From Amoebidium appalachense (Eukaryota; Ichthyosporea), in assembly GCA_963693365.1 (NCBI GenBank), contig CAVNZM010000009.1, positions 2,604,001 to 2,668,000 on the forward strand: a stretch of 64,000 nucleotides of DNA. Reading direction: 5' to 3'. Under the pieces are notes generated by a model, which saw nothing but the letters and a program-made list of their open reading frames with translations, was not told the DNA's origin and did no database searches. This document shows, piece by piece, positions 14,616 through 27,178 of the stretch; within the stretch, counting starts at the first letter, position 1; the number at the start of each line of letters is the position of its first letter. The translations under genes and the position numbers were made by a program.

Positions 14616-15398
14616 ACCACCACCACCACCACCATCACCACCACAAACACACCCGAACACACACAGACACCCACTTGCATGGTCTCACATCTCTTTCCCA
14701 CGCACGCACAAAAATGCGCATTCGGACCCATTATTAAGCACATTGCTAAAGCATACATTCGTTTCAGGTATATGGACACGAGCTGTGTAGCCGTGGAGGG
14801 TGCCGGCAGCAAGGAGATCATCAGTGGTACGTGCAAGGGTTAAACTTCTTAACTTATCGTCCGCTTTTTCCTTTTTCCGTTCGTTTTTCGGTGTTTTTTG
14901 TTGGACATGCTTGTATCGTTACATAGGGGCATGCTGGATTTTACTGGTCGTCACCCATGGGGCTTGGGTTGGGTTGGGATGACCAGTAGCATGTGCATGG
15001 TTGAAGCATGAACGTTTTATTGTCTGCATCATTCCGTGTTTTGTTTCTTTTTCCTCCTTCCCTCCCTCCACCCTCCTCCCTCTGCAATACGTTTCAATAA
15101 GGTCCAAGAGCATCCTAAAGTAGTGTTTACGGAGGAAGAAAGGCAATTTCGGTAGTGTTTCAATCGACGGGAGGTTGGATAGGGGAACGTATGTGTGCGC
15201 GTGTGCGCATGCACGTGGAGAGGTAGAGGCGGCGAGGTGGGAAGGGGTGGAGGTAGGTGCGGGCGGGCGGGCGGGCGGGCAGGGGGGAGGGGGGGGGGGG
15301 GGGGGGGGCATAATGCTGACTGTAGGTGCCACAGCCATGCTGGAGCTTCAGTGGGATCACATCTTCTTCACTGGAAGTACAACGGTTGGTTCCCCCCC

Positions 15399-15452
<54 letters not shown>

Positions 15453-15533
15453 ACGCACACATCCAACCCCCGGCATCCCCCTGCACAGGCATGTGTGCAC
15501 ACACGTACACACGTGTATACTCGCGTGCGCGCG

Positions 15534-15591
<58 letters not shown>

Positions 15592-16073
15592 ATCTCGCGT
15601 TGTTGTTGGGGCCTGCACAAAACAAACACACCTACTCCCATCCCAGGAGAGAAAGAGAGAAAAACGTGGCTCTTTTGTTTTGTTCAAGTACTTTCGGCAC
15701 CTTTCGATCTTTGACATCCACATGCTGGTGCTACATAGACGCTGTTCGTAAATTTTGGTTTACACCAGTTAGACAATACTTTCTAACTGCTTGCATATTT
15801 ATCGTGTGCGATTAGATATACTTGTATATCCTTCCCGTACCATTGCATTTACGTGGACATGCATCCCGCTAGATATACCCACTAATATCCCATCCCATGC
15901 CAATGGCCCTTGCATGAAATTCTCTTGCATGTTCTTGCCTATCTAACCCAACCATACACATACACACACACACACACACATAACACACACACACACTCAC
16001 ACACACACACACACACACACTCACACTCACTCACTCACTCACTCACTCACTCACTCACTCACTCACTCACTCA

Positions 16074-16144
<71 letters not shown>

Positions 16145-16773
16145 TATTGAACAGTAGTTGCATACAATCCCATCTCATCAGAAATACTTACCCATGCCAA
16201 TATACACATAGGTGGGCAAGATAGTCTATCAAGCGGCTGCCAGATATCTCACCCCCGTAACTCTGGAGCTGGGGGGCAAAAACCCCGTCTACATTGATAG
16301 GGAGGTCTCAAATATGGAGGTGGCTGTCCGCCGTATTTTCTGGTATACCTACTGGACCCCCTCCCCCCCCCCCCCCCCCCCCCGTTTTGTTCCCCCCGTT
16401 CTTATTCTCCCACCCCCCCCCCCCCCCACCCCCCCCCCCTCTCCCCCCACCCACCCCCCCTAAACACACCACCACCACCACCACATTCTTCGTCCTGCAC
16501 GTTTTAAATCTGTGGCAAAGATAGTTATTCAGTATCTTTGCTTACATGGCTGTCACTCTTATGTCGCACATACCTCCCCCCCCCCCCCCCCCCCCCCCCC
16601 CCCAACCCGCCACACACACACACTCTTGTGCACAGTCAGTGTTAAGTGTCTAATTCAGACTCTTCGTTATTTGTCCCTGTAACCTTCACGCTCTGTGCTT
16701 TCTCTCCCTCTCTCTGCCCCCCTCTAGAATAAGCACATATGCATACACACATCCACACATACAACCCAACCCA

Positions 16774-16804
<31 letters not shown>

Positions 16805-16822
16805 AAAGAAAACTTGCTACAA

Positions 16823-16857
<35 letters not shown>

Positions 16858-16983
16858 CCCCAACGGTTCTGTGTGCGCATGTGCACTCCCACCACTTTGA
16901 ACTATGCGTCCTACATCACTCACCCCTGCCTTTCCGCTTGCTCACAGATACCCTGGCTTTCGGAATTCAACACAAAACGAGAG

Positions 16984-17014
<31 letters not shown>

Positions 17015-17173
17015 GCGCACACACATACATACAGGGGCAAGCTACTCAACTGTGGGCAGACCTGTCTTGCCCCCGACTATGTTCTTTGCCACAAAGACTC
17101 TCTCGACAGGTTTATGGAAACTGTCCCAAAAGTGTTGAAGGTATACCAAATACCTTCCAAAACACACACAGAG

Positions 17174-17230
<57 letters not shown>

Positions 17231-17669
17231 CAGAGTGTGAGAGAGAGAGAGGGGAAGGGGGGAGAGAAAAAAAGAGAGAGAGAGACGCACACGCAAACGC
17301 ACACGTTCGTACACACATACACACACGTACATCCGTGCACACATACACACACACACACACACGTACACACACGATGCATACTCTGACCATGTCATGTGTT
17401 TGTGCATGTCATTTGCGTGCCACCGTGGTTGTTCTCGGTGTTTCTTTACACCGGGCGTTTATCTCTATCCCTTCTTCTCCCCTCCTTTCCCACCCCCCAC
17501 CCCACCCCCACCCCACCCCCCTTAGCCTCCGTTCCATCCCATGCAACCGTTTTTTTTACCATCAAGGTACCTCAGTATTCTTGGGAACCTTTGGGTCATG
17601 ATCATTATATCTCGTACACCTTTGAACATCCATGACATATGCATGCACCCGCGCATGCATGCACACAGG

Positions 17670-17754
<85 letters not shown>

Positions 17755-18303
17755 AATTCTACGGGGACAACCCCAAGGAGTGTGCCAGCTATGGACGTAT
17801 CATCTCTGAGCAACACGCCGGCAGAATTGCAGAACTCTTGAAATCCGGCAAGGTAAAAATCCCGATTTTTTTTTGGCCAATACGGGCAGTATTGATTGCC
17901 TTTAAAGACCAAGTCTGCATTTCTCCAAGATTTTAAATAAAGGAAAATGTATGACTCCTTTTATTTTATGAGGAAAAAAGGAGAATGCATCATATGTGGG
18001 CCAATCAAGTCGTCTCGTATATACTACCCCCTGCCCCCCCCCCCCCCCCCCCCCTCCCCCCCTCCCCCCCCCCCCCCCCCACCCCCCACCCACCCACCTA
18101 CCACCACCACCACCACCATCACCACCCACCCGCCCACCTTTCTCAAGAACATATGTACCCCGCACACCACCACGACCAACACCCACCTGCCCACTCACCA
18201 CTGCCTCAAAGAAACGAGAAACCTACACATTTCAAAACGTCTACAAATACACACACACACAAACACGCACACGCGCGCGCACATACACGTACACGTACAC
18301 ATA

Positions 18304-18336
<33 letters not shown>

Positions 18337-18362
18337 ACACACGCACACACCACACACGCACA

Positions 18363-18449
<87 letters not shown>

Positions 18450-19308
18450 TGTGGTGGGTGGAGAGCACGATGTAGCGGACAAGTACATTGCCCCCACAGT
18501 CATGATTGAACCGGACATGGACTCGGTAACAAACCCCCCCTTCCACCCCACCCCACTCTCAACACACAGGTGTGCACACACCCGAGCACACACACACACA
18601 AAAAAAAAAGGAAAGAAAGAATAAAAAAGTGAGAGAGATTGAGTGAGACAGGGGGGGGGAAGGGGGGGGGGAGAGGGAAGATGGAGAGAGAGAGAGAGGG
18701 TGAAAGGGAAGCGCAGGCAAAAAACCAACCACACACATTCTTTACCCCCGTCCCTTGCCCTCTTCTCCTTTCCCCAGCCCCTCCCCCCCCCCCCCCCCTC
18801 CCCCCACCCGCCCGCCCGCCCGCCCGCCCGTGGGGTGCTGTACTCTCGTAAGTCCACGCACACACACACACGCACACACTCAAGGCGCAGAAATTCACTT
18901 TCTTTTTTTGGCAAGCTTGCAAGCTGTTACGATTAGCTCTTTGAGAGGACACTTCTGACTGTGTTATGGGCCTTTAACTCACTGACTGATTGGCGAGTGT
19001 GCGATGACTGTACGCTATTTCCATCGCATGGCTCTATCTATAGCTGACCTGGTTTCTGTGTGTGTGTGCAGGATCTGATGGGCCAAGAGATATTTGGGCC
19101 TGTTATTGTGGTCATACCTGTGGGAAGCGCAGAAGAGGCTATTACCTTCATTAATGTAACAAACCCCCCCTCCCCCCCCCCCCGCCCCCGCCCCCCCGCT
19201 GCCGCCGCTCGCACGCACATGCACATGCACATGCACATGCATGTGCACACTCGCATTCGAACTCTCAGTCACACACGTGCAAGTGGCACATATACATGCA
19301 CACACACA

Positions 19309-19339
<31 letters not shown>

Positions 19340-20015
19340 GCACGCACACAAACAAGAACACGAACACGAATATACACATACCACAGGCCGCAAAACCCAC
19401 CACCATCCCTTCCCTCTCTTCTCCCTCCCTCCCTCCCTCCCTCCCTCCCTCCCTCCCTCCCTCCCTCCCTCCCTCCCTCGCTCCCTGCCTCTCCACCTCT
19501 CTCTCTTTCTTTGCAACATATACTAATTAAGCCCCCCCTTCCCCTTCCCTCCCCCCCCTTCCCCCTCCTTCCCCCCCAACATGCATTTTCTCCCTTTTTA
19601 GGCGCGACCACATGCACTTGCCGTGTACGTGTTTGGGAGCAACAGCAAGACGACAGACCTCTTCAAGCAAAAGACACGGTCGGGTGCCATCGACGTCAAC
19701 AGCACACTCACACACGCTCTCAATGACTCTCTGCCGTTTGGCGGTGTGGGCGGTACGTCTTCCTCTTCCTCTTTCTGCTCTCCCTGCTCTCTCTCCCTTT
19801 TCTCCCTATCTCTCTCCCTCCTTCATCCATTCCCCTCTTCCTGTTCACGTTCACATGTCCAGCTTAACCCCCCCCCCCCCCCCCCCCCCCCCCTTCCCCC
19901 TGCGCACATGACCCACTGTTGCCTATTCATGTGTTCTCACTATGTGTTGTTTATGTATCTGGAAAGAGTAAGGAGCAGATGGAAATCTTGAGCCTGTGTC
20001 TCAGCCTGTGTCTTG

Positions 20016-20074
<59 letters not shown>

Positions 20075-20349
20075 TGTGTGTGTGTGTGTGTGTGTGCATG
20101 TGTGCGTTTGTGCGTTTGTGGGTGTGTCTTTGTGGGTGGGGAAGGGGGCGGCGGGGAGGAGGGGGGGGAGAGGGGGGGGGGGGGGGGGGGGGGGGGGGGT
20201 TGGGGGGATAATAGTTTACACCCTACTGACGTGCTGATCGTCATTTTCTTATTTTCCGCAGACTCTGGCATTGGTGCCTATCACGGTGACCTGACGTTCG
20301 AGGTGTTCTCACACATGCGCGCATCTGTCTCACAAAACCTGGCTGTAAG

Positions 20350-20385
<36 letters not shown>

Positions 20386-20934
20386 CTCCCTCCTTCCCCT
20401 CCCTTCCCCCCAAAGACGACTCCGGGCTGGTAGGTGTACGGTTAAGTATTTGATGATTTTCTTATGTCGTGCACGGTGCCTTGGTTTGGTTTTCTTTGTT
20501 CTTTTTGTTGTGTGTGATTCATGCGCACCTTACACCTTCACCCCATCCCCAACGCAAAACACACACGTATATATACACACATGCCCGCCCGCACGCTTGA
20601 TGCACAGACACAACACACACACACACACAAGCACACACACACACACACACGTGCACACACACACGTCTCGGCTGGTGTTGGATTGACTGTTGCTTAAGTC
20701 TCGTCATTGTTGGTTGGTTCGGACTTGCCTTCCACATAGTATTCAGTAGATTCTGTAAATGTTTCAGGCGACTGAACATCTTCTGCAATGCATTGATTGG
20801 CCCACTCACCTTCCATTTATGGTTCACAGGGCCCCCTAGACGTGCCCTTCAAGTATCCACCCTACGAGGGCGACAGCATGTTTCTCAGGTGGAAGGCCGG
20901 GCTGGTTCGATTCTTCGTTTCGTCCCGGTTCTGA
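9640..20934 (+). CDS. Aldehyde dehydrogenase, ALDH3/fatty-aldehyde type, 16 exons, complete
   Basis: NAD(P)-dependent oxidation of aldehydes to acids. Exons: 9640-9711, 10634-10702, 11140-11202, 11885-12082, 13146-13164, 13961-14066, 14768-14826, 15326-15384, 16212-16342, 17035-17140, 17754-17852, 18448-18525, 19072-19155, 19602-19752, 20262-20344 and 20830-20934 (TGA). All introns are GT-AG and every phase matches, giving 493 residues, the usual ALDH3 length. Landmarks are [12 protein letters not shown] (exons 4-5), FTGST (exon 8), LELGGKNP with general-base Glu about 234 (exon 9), NCGQTC with catalytic Cys about 269 (exon 10), EIFGPV (exon 13), [16 protein letters not shown] (exons 14-15) and a PPY motif near the C-terminus. 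There is no long hydrophobic tail, so membrane anchoring as in fatty aldehyde dehydrogenase is doubtful. The exon 3 donor (ATG|gtttttt) was chosen because it restores the family spacing before DLGK. Exon 5 is only 19 nt. Confidence 0.93.
10811..11074. repeat. CA/CG microsatellite cluster in ALDH intron 2
   Basis: Alternating CA, CG and TG dinucleotides surround a C-rich patch (10956-11000), ending in a (CA)n tract about 11027-11071, some 70 bp before exon 3. Intronic, with no coding value. Confidence 0.85.
12395..13079. repeat. G-run and CA/TG repeats in ALDH intron 4
   Basis: A G-run at about 12395-12420 is followed by interrupted CA repeats (12436-12760), then by TG-rich sequence (12790-13045). 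The intron ends at the 19-nt exon 5. Long frames through this stretch are repeat translations. Confidence 0.8.
13181..13790. repeat. C-runs and (CA)n in ALDH intron 5
   Basis: C-runs at about 13182-13208 and 13414-13446, then CA-rich sequence ending in a clean (CA)n at about 13734-13786. The first C-run begins within about 20 nt of the 5' splice site at 13165. Confidence 0.85.
14071..14655. repeat. C-runs, CT tracts, (CA)n and (CAC)n in ALDH intron 6
   Basis: The 5' splice site GTAAC at 14067 leads directly into a C-run (14071-14097). CT-rich sequence, further C-runs (about 14239-14285 and 14488-14506), (CA)n and a CAC trinucleotide tract (about 14613-14643) follow. Confidence 0.85.
15393..15590. 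repeat. C-run then CA/CG tracts in ALDH intron 8
   Basis: A C-run (about 15391-15438) begins 7 nt after the 5' splice site, then come CA and alternating GC (about 15526-15542) and a (CA)n tract to 15590. Confidence 0.85.
15958..16143. repeat. (CA)n with an internal (TCAC)n tetranucleotide array
   Basis: CA repeats flank a TCAC/CACT tetranucleotide array (about 16018-16076) late in ALDH intron 8, about 70 bp before exon 9. Confidence 0.9.
17177..17360. repeat. (GA)n tract and CA repeats in ALDH intron 10
   Basis: A (GA)n tract at 17177-17228, an interrupted GA stretch to about 17285, then ACAC-type repeats. Confidence 0.9.
17669..17753. repeat. (CA)n running into the 3' splice site of ALDH exon 11
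   Basis: About 40 CA units run without interruption into the CAG acceptor; exon 11 starts at 17754. There is no conventional pyrimidine tract: the CA tract occupies its place. Confidence 0.9.
18246..18447. repeat. CA/CG repeats running into the 3' splice site of ALDH exon 12
   Basis: Interrupted CA/CG repeats become a pure (CA)n from about 18368 and end in the CAG acceptor of exon 12 at 18448. Confidence 0.9.
19418..19481. repeat. (CTCC)n tetranucleotide array in ALDH intron 13
   Basis: About 15 perfect CTCC units, preceded by CA repeats (about 19297-19350), all within the intron before exon 14. Confidence 0.9.
20014..20202. repeat. (TG)n and G-run in ALDH intron 14
   Basis: A TG tract (about 20014-20118) is followed by a G-rich stretch and a G-run (about 20174-20199), about 60 bp before exon 15. 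Confidence 0.9.
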
Positions 20935-21013
20935 GCATATATTCGACAAAAAGAAAAGTTTGTGGTCTATAACTGAAAACTATATCTTCCGCCGTTCGTG
21001 GTTTTTTCTACGC

Positions 21014-21055
<42 letters not shown>

Positions 21056-22015
21056 CCTTCCCCAAGGGGGTTTTTTCGATGGGTTTGACATTGTATGTGT
21101 GTGCATGACGCATTGTCTTGCAACATGCACCACATCATGAGATATATTTTCAAGACTGACTTGCAGCCGTTATTCCAGATTTAATATCGGAACACACGCG
21201 TTTTTTCACTGGTAGATACAATCTTTATCCGTTCTCGCTGAATATTATCGACGAAGGTGAAATTACAGAAATTTAAAATGGCTTTGTACAACTGGAAAAC
21301 TTGGTTTGCGTTGCTGGCCAAGATATATTGATGAATTTAGGAAAATACGCTTTTTAGGTTTCTAAATCGGACTACTTGTTATGCATACGAGATTAGACAC
21401 ATGCTGGCCAATGTTACCAGGCCGTGCTACTCGCATATAATCAATCTAATATAGTTAGATAAATACATGTGTAAATTTCAATACTATGACTATATTAGTA
21501 CCTGCTTCCAAATGCCTTGTGGGCATGCGCTCCTCTAAGGTTTACCGCATGTGAGTGCCTATTTATATATGATACCCTGTCACAATGAAAATTCTCTGAG
21601 TCCACCGTCATGATTATCCATATTGGTTAGGCACACAGTATCCCTAGGCTGTGGATCATTTCTAGTATTCCAGCCATGGATCGGGCCAGCAAGACCTTAA
21701 TAACAAATATGCTTATTTGACAAATATACCGTGGGTGCCCCATATTCATCCCTTTTTTATTCTTTTATGAAAATATTTTTTTTTGTGCCATGCACGCCAC
21801 GACTGTACGTAAGATGATGCATGTGCATAAATGCAACCTGTACCGATGTGTACAGTCTGTGACTGTGACTGTACACATCCACAGACTGTACACATCTAGC
21901 GGTTGCTGATTTGTGGTGTACGTGCCTGTGACACTGCATGGCATTGCCTGCACGCGGTGCTATGCAAATGAATATACGTACGCGTTCTTGTGTATGTGAG
22001 GGAGGGCGGGGGGGG

Positions 22016-22047
<32 letters not shown>

Positions 22048-22190
22048 TGTGTGTTTTGAGTGAGTGCATCAATCTGCTTGTACATCGCTGGGGTGTACAC
22101 CTCATGTGTTTGTGTGGTTCATGTGTGTTTGCACGGGTGACTTGTGAAGTAAGCGTGAAAGTGTGTGTGCGCGCTGTGCAGAGACTGGAG

Positions 22191-22227
<37 letters not shown>

Positions 22228-22332
22228 CGCACGCTCCGCGGGGCCCCCTTAAGAAGGCGATGGTGGGGGGGGGGGGGGGGGGGGGGGAGGGGGGAGGGGA
22301 AGAGGGGGGAGGGTTTGGCGGAAAGGAGAGAA

Positions 22333-22371
<39 letters not shown>

Positions 22372-22639
22372 GCCTCCGGGGGGTTGCAATGGGGGAGATG
22401 GCGGCATGGCCGTAGTGTGTTACAGTAACCTAGGAATAATTCAGGTGATCAAAGTCATGGACTCCTAACTTAGTGGCTTCAAGGCTTCGAATTTTGTGCA
22501 TGCATGTAAAGCACTGCTAAATCATAGCGCTAGCACTCTCATATTATGGTCGTGGTATATCAACTTCGGATCATTTGATATAACCGGATGTAATCTTGAC
22601 AGCCAGGCTGTGGGGTGGCCCGGGTCACCCAGCCCCTGC

Positions 22640-22705
<66 letters not shown>

Positions 22706-23373
22706 CCGCCCGCCACGCCCCGCCCCGCCCCGCCCCGTCCGTCCGCCTTTCTTGAGGGTAGAAACCTCAGAGGCTCGTGGGGCAAAGGCTTCGAAAAGTA
22801 TTCTTGCAAGAAGTGCCCCCCCCCCCCCCCCCCCCCCTCCCCCCCCCTCCCCCCCTCCCCCCCCTCCCCCGGGACCCACCCGTTCAAATTGGGGGTGGAC
22901 CCCCCCCCCCCCCCGACCCCCCCCCCCCCCCCCCCCCCCCCCTTCAAAATCAAGCTCCCCCAGTTAAATTTTTCTTGGCAGCACCATGAGCTGGTGAACT
23001 TTCCAAATTTTACGTCAGTCGAAGGGGTAATACTATTCTTCGTTCCGATGTTGATCCCTGCGGGATTCGTTAAAGTCTACAGTCACTGTGTCTAACTCAT
23101 GCAGAATATATCTTCCCATTCATAAACATAATAGCCGTATGCATCACGCGGCGTGCACATTCTTTCAATACTGATGTTTTACATTTTACACAAAATCAAA
23201 ATGCTAAATACATAGTGTATCTGCGAAGCTTTCTACTCCATCTGGGAGTCGTCCCCCCCACCCTCACCCCCCTTCCCCCCTCCCCCTCCCCTCCCCTCCC
23301 CCCTCCCACCTCCCAAGCCCGGGGACCGTCTGTGTACATATGACTCAAAGGCCCCTCGCCTCCTCGCCCACCC

Positions 23374-23459
<86 letters not shown>

Positions 23460-23638
23460 CACACGATGTGGCACAGCACACGCTGTCATCTCGAGGCTAC
23501 TGTGACGTTCATCGCACCTAGGTACATTATGTGCATGATGTGAGGCTGTGGTAGGTTGGTAGGTTTGTAGCCACATACTTTTTTTGAAGCCCGAAAAGTG
23601 TACATGTCCCGTAGCTTCGAGAGAAAGTTAAGACACCG
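20935..23638. other. ALDH 3' flank and intergenic sequence with homopolymers
   Basis: No gene recognised. Contents: a T-run (21017-21055), moderately AT-rich unique sequence (21060-21960), G- and C-runs (about 22008-22046, 22192-22225, 22264-22290, 22333-22370, 22640-22702, 22817-22836 and 22919-22942) and a pure (CA)n tract (about 23377-23458). A CpG-rich CCCCGCC cluster sits at 22700-22740. Long Pro/Gly-rich frames here are homopolymer translations. Confidence 0.6.
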
Positions 23639-24149
23639 TATCACAGTCAACAATATCATACTGTGCAGCATTGATAAGGTGATGATCTAACACGGTCATT
23701 TTATAACGGATATACTGGGGGAGAGAAGTAGAAAAGAGAATAAAGCCGCCCATAACCTCCGGTTCTACCACATTAGCTAACAGGTCACACTTATTGATAG
23801 ATATGCATCCGCGAGTAAACCGCCCCCCACACATATTACACATACGAGCAGGAGACATTAAAAACCGATTACAACGCCAAGACATAATCATCTTTGCATA
23901 TTTATACGACACAACATCATGAATAAACGAATCTATAGTAGGAGCGAGATTGTCTAACCGTATCCGCCATATAGGCTACTAGTAGTTGGTGTTTTTGCTG
24001 ACCTAACACTGGGAGGGACTCGACACTTAAAGTAAAAAGGTCACATGATCTATTAGCCATAGCCTATGACTTCAAAGCTATTTATAGTCACACTATGGTC
24101 CAGCCGTACCTCCGGTGGAGTCGCCAGCCACTCCGCATATCGCTGGACA
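23639..24149 (-). pseudogene. LINE-type retrotransposon C-terminal remnant (outer element, distal part)
   Basis: The minus-strand frame at 23639-23912, open some way upstream, includes KYAKMIMSWRCNRF and a cysteine motif CNMCGGRFTRGC followed by another Cys. That resembles the small Cys/His motif near the C-terminus of many LINE proteins. Up to 24149 the sequence is frameshifted but still contains plausible coding fragments. I infer it is the 3' part of the same element as 26230-26840, split by the LINE inserted at 24150-26229. Confidence 0.45.
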
Positions 24150-26229
24150 TTTTTTTTTTTTTTTTAACACGTTTTGTTCCCGGAGGGCCTTTTCAGGCCC
24201 TCTAGGGAAACTACCGTCTACTCACACAGCACCGACAGTACACTAGTTAAGGTGCTATCTATAAGTTCAGCTAAGCTAAACCATCCTTCACAACCTAACT
24301 ATAAGTACACACTTTGCCCAGGGTTACTACCCCAGCCACGCCGGCAGGAGGCTCCAGTCCTCCCCTCCATTCAAAACCTAGCAATGAACGTTAACCGAGG
24401 GCTCTCATTGGTCGATCTACAGTATTGGGAAGTCCTAAGTGTTGTGTATAGTATTTACGGTGAATATGGGTGGATGATGGGGTGTGGTGGTGGTGGTGGT
24501 GGGGGGTTGCTGCCTAACATTACATTGTTTGTGGTACGTATGTTGTGGCGATGTTTTTGTGAACTAAAAGGTGGGTTTTACAGGGCACACTGGGTCTGTG
24601 TGTGTTCCAGCAGTCAGAACAGGCTGGCCGGGTGTGTGTGGGAGGCGCATTTGTGTGTGTCTTGGGTTTTTGGGGAGCCATACTTTTCTCTCTACGGGTG
24701 GTGGGTATATGGTGGTGTTTTTGCATTTTGGGGTGGGTGGGGGGAAGTGTTGTGTTCCGTGGGTGCCAAATTTTTGAAAAGAAAAAGGACTGCAACTCTA
24801 CTGTGATTTTTCCTAAGATGGCCCGGGTGGTGGTCTGGGTGGTGCCGGTGGCTGCAAGTAGTGGGCCCACCGATCGTGGGCAGAATCCCCGTTCGACCCA
24901 CTTGACGTCTTCGGGGTCTGGTGGGTCACCGTTGCCTCCTATCCAGTTTATCCATGCACATTGGGCTACCACCTACACGTGGCTGCCATATGTTGGTGCT
25001 GTGCCGTGGGGGTGTTTGGATGACGAGTGTGCAGGACGTTGTGGATGCAGGCTGTGGGTGCTGGCCGTAGTTGGGCTGCGATGGGGGTGGCCCCCTTGAT
25101 GATGGACCTGTACCACTGTGTAGCTCCAGGGTGTAGTAGGTCTGGGGGGTGGGGCAGTTCGGGGAATGCCCGGAACACCCCCGGCCGTACCATGGTGTCC
25201 TCCACCGTGTAGAGTTGACGGGGGTGTGTGTGGGGGCCGATGTGGGCAGCAAAGGTGTGGTCCGGGGAAAGCGGTGTTGATAGGGGTGCTGGTTGTTGTT
25301 GCTGCTTCCCCTCCTTCTCCTTGGGGGAGGGGGGGGGGGGGGACTTGTTTTTTTTTGGGGGGGTTTTCCCCAATACTCAGGTGCCGCTCGTGAAGGATCC
25401 CCGTGATATGGGCCCAATAGTTGTGGAGCTGCTTTCCCCCTATAGCCTGTAAAGTTTGGCTGGGGGTGCTTGCAGGGGAGGGTAGGGTAGGTCTGTCACG
25501 TGTTGCTGCTGCCAGGCTCGGTGCCGGACCACGTCTCCTGCTGGTCGTGGTGTTTCCAGCAGGGCACACAGCTCCGTAACCATGGTGCTGGCTGCTGATT
25601 CGACGATGCTGGCCAGTCCCCCTAGAGTGGGATGGTGTAGCAGCCCGGACGGGGTGCTCCGGTGGAAACCACACTTCCGGACGGGGGAGGTCTCTCCACT
25701 TGCTGTCGATTACCTGCATGGTGGTGTTGCTGATGAGTGACCCTTTGAGGAGGAAGAGGATGGCCGGGGCCACCACACTGTTGGCCACGTAGATCACTTG
25801 GCTGGGTGCCAGCATTTTACGGGCTAGTATGGTGGTGGCCCGTGATGTCAGCTGCATGGCCTTCCCGTCGTTGGGCCGAGTGTGTCGTTGGAGGGTGATG
25901 TTGACCCCTAGCACTCTGATGTGTGCATCGGGGGGCTCGATCTGAATGGGTAGGGGTGGTGCTCCCGGGGATTTGCGGTACTGCAGGGGGGCCACTGTTG
26001 CCGTGTTGGGGTACCACGGGCGAGGACTGAAAACTTGTCTGGGTGTGGTTCCAAGTCATGGTAGTAAAAAAAGGAGATATGTCGAGAGTTTGCTGGATGC
26101 TCTCCTTGTTGGGGCCAAACCATGTTGTGTCGTCGGCGAAGGCTACAGACGTCACACACGGGGGTGTTTGTGCCGGTGACTGTGTGGTGCTGTGTCTGTG
26201 GGTAGGTGCAAAGTGTACCCCTTGCCGTG
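24150..26229 (-). mobile_element. 5'-truncated LINE with poly(A) tail, nested in another LINE
   Basis: On the minus strand the element starts just before the reverse-transcriptase core motif VAFADDTTWFG (about 26120-26152). It continues with RT/thumb-like sequence (VLGVNITLQRH and VVAPAILFLLKG, about 25730-25910) and later frames such as SKIWHPRN (about 24780), and ends in a 16-nt T-run on the plus strand (24150-24165), i.e. a poly(A) tail. ATATCGCTGGACA (24137-24149) and ATATCGCTCGACA (26230-26242) flank it, a 13-bp putative target duplication with one mismatch. Multiple frameshifts make it inactive. Truncation within the RT domain is typical of target-primed reverse transcription. Confidence 0.65.
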
Positions 26230-26840
26230 ATATCGCTCGACAATGGGCACAGACGATGTGGAAGGGAAGAGGTAGATGCCCTGGGGCGAGTCCGGCGGGG
26301 ATGCGTGTAGCCGGAAGAGTGGATGGGTCGGGGGAATGGCGGATAGGCGGGTGATGTGCTCGTGAAATTTAAGGGCTAATTCGTGTATGCGTTGTGATGG
26401 TGGTGTGAGTGCGTATAAAGAACCGAAAAGGCGTCTAGAAATAGGTGTGGAAAGGCCAGTAAGAAACGTACAACAAGTTGTGTAGTGGAAGTCATCTAGT
26501 GATTGGAGAACATTTGCAACGGTATCAGGGGGTGCCATAGCTAGTAAAGGCAACCCATACTCAGACAAAGGGCGAATAAAGGTGCGAAATATACTAAGAC
26601 GGTTGTGTAAGTGTACAGTAGTAGAAAGATTAGCAAGATACACATCCCTAAATAAACGAAGACACCTGCCTGCACTCTCCACCCGACGGTCGACCATCCG
26701 TTTGAAACATATGCCCCACTCATCCACCGGAACCCCCAAATACTTATATTCGATCGGGCGAGGGAAGGGACTGCCGAATATACAAACGTCGTCCCATGCC
26801 GGTATCGATTTTAATAAAAGGGCCCGTAGCGTTGCTGTGG
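26230..26840 (-). pseudogene. LINE reverse-transcriptase fragment (outer element, proximal part)
   Basis: The minus-strand open frame reads through YKYLGVPVDEWG, RVESAGRCLRLF, LSIFRTFIRPLSEYGLPLL and ALTPPSQRIHEL. The YLGV motif and the FI(R/K)P-EYG motif downstream of the catalytic centre are typical of the thumb region in non-LTR reverse transcriptases. The catalytic FADD part is absent. The frame runs into the nested LINE at 26229, so its last ~25 codons belong to that element. Host sequence resumes at 24149. Confidence 0.6.
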
Positions 26841-26842
26841 AT

Positions 26843-27178
26843 ACACCCTGTCGTTTTCACTTTCTTTTTGTTTTCTTGTTTTCTTTTTTATTGTTTTTGG
26901 ATATCAGAACTAGTGCTCACTGGGCTAACAACTATTAGACACGGTGGAGAGTGGAAATAACATACAGGAACCTTTTCATCAATATCTCCGTTTTTGCCTC
27001 ATTTTGAGATGTCTTTGTATTCTTCTTATTTTTTATTTTTTATTTTTTTTGGTTTGTGGGGATTTAACTTCTTCTACTTCTTCCTTCCACTTTTCATATT
27101 TTGTTTTTGTTGTTTCGTCCTGATTTTCTCTATGCAGGGGGGCCTGTCTGAAGCTGTGTAGGCGTGTATGTGCCGTGT
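26843..27178. other. Intergenic, T-rich; no gene seen
   Basis: TTTTC/TTTTG-rich sequence with no recognisable coding potential or structured RNA. Confidence 0.5.

Noticed and set aside
24174-24806. 210-aa plus-strand ORF
   Set aside because: Antisense to the nested LINE's 3' region; TG-rich and without domain-like features.
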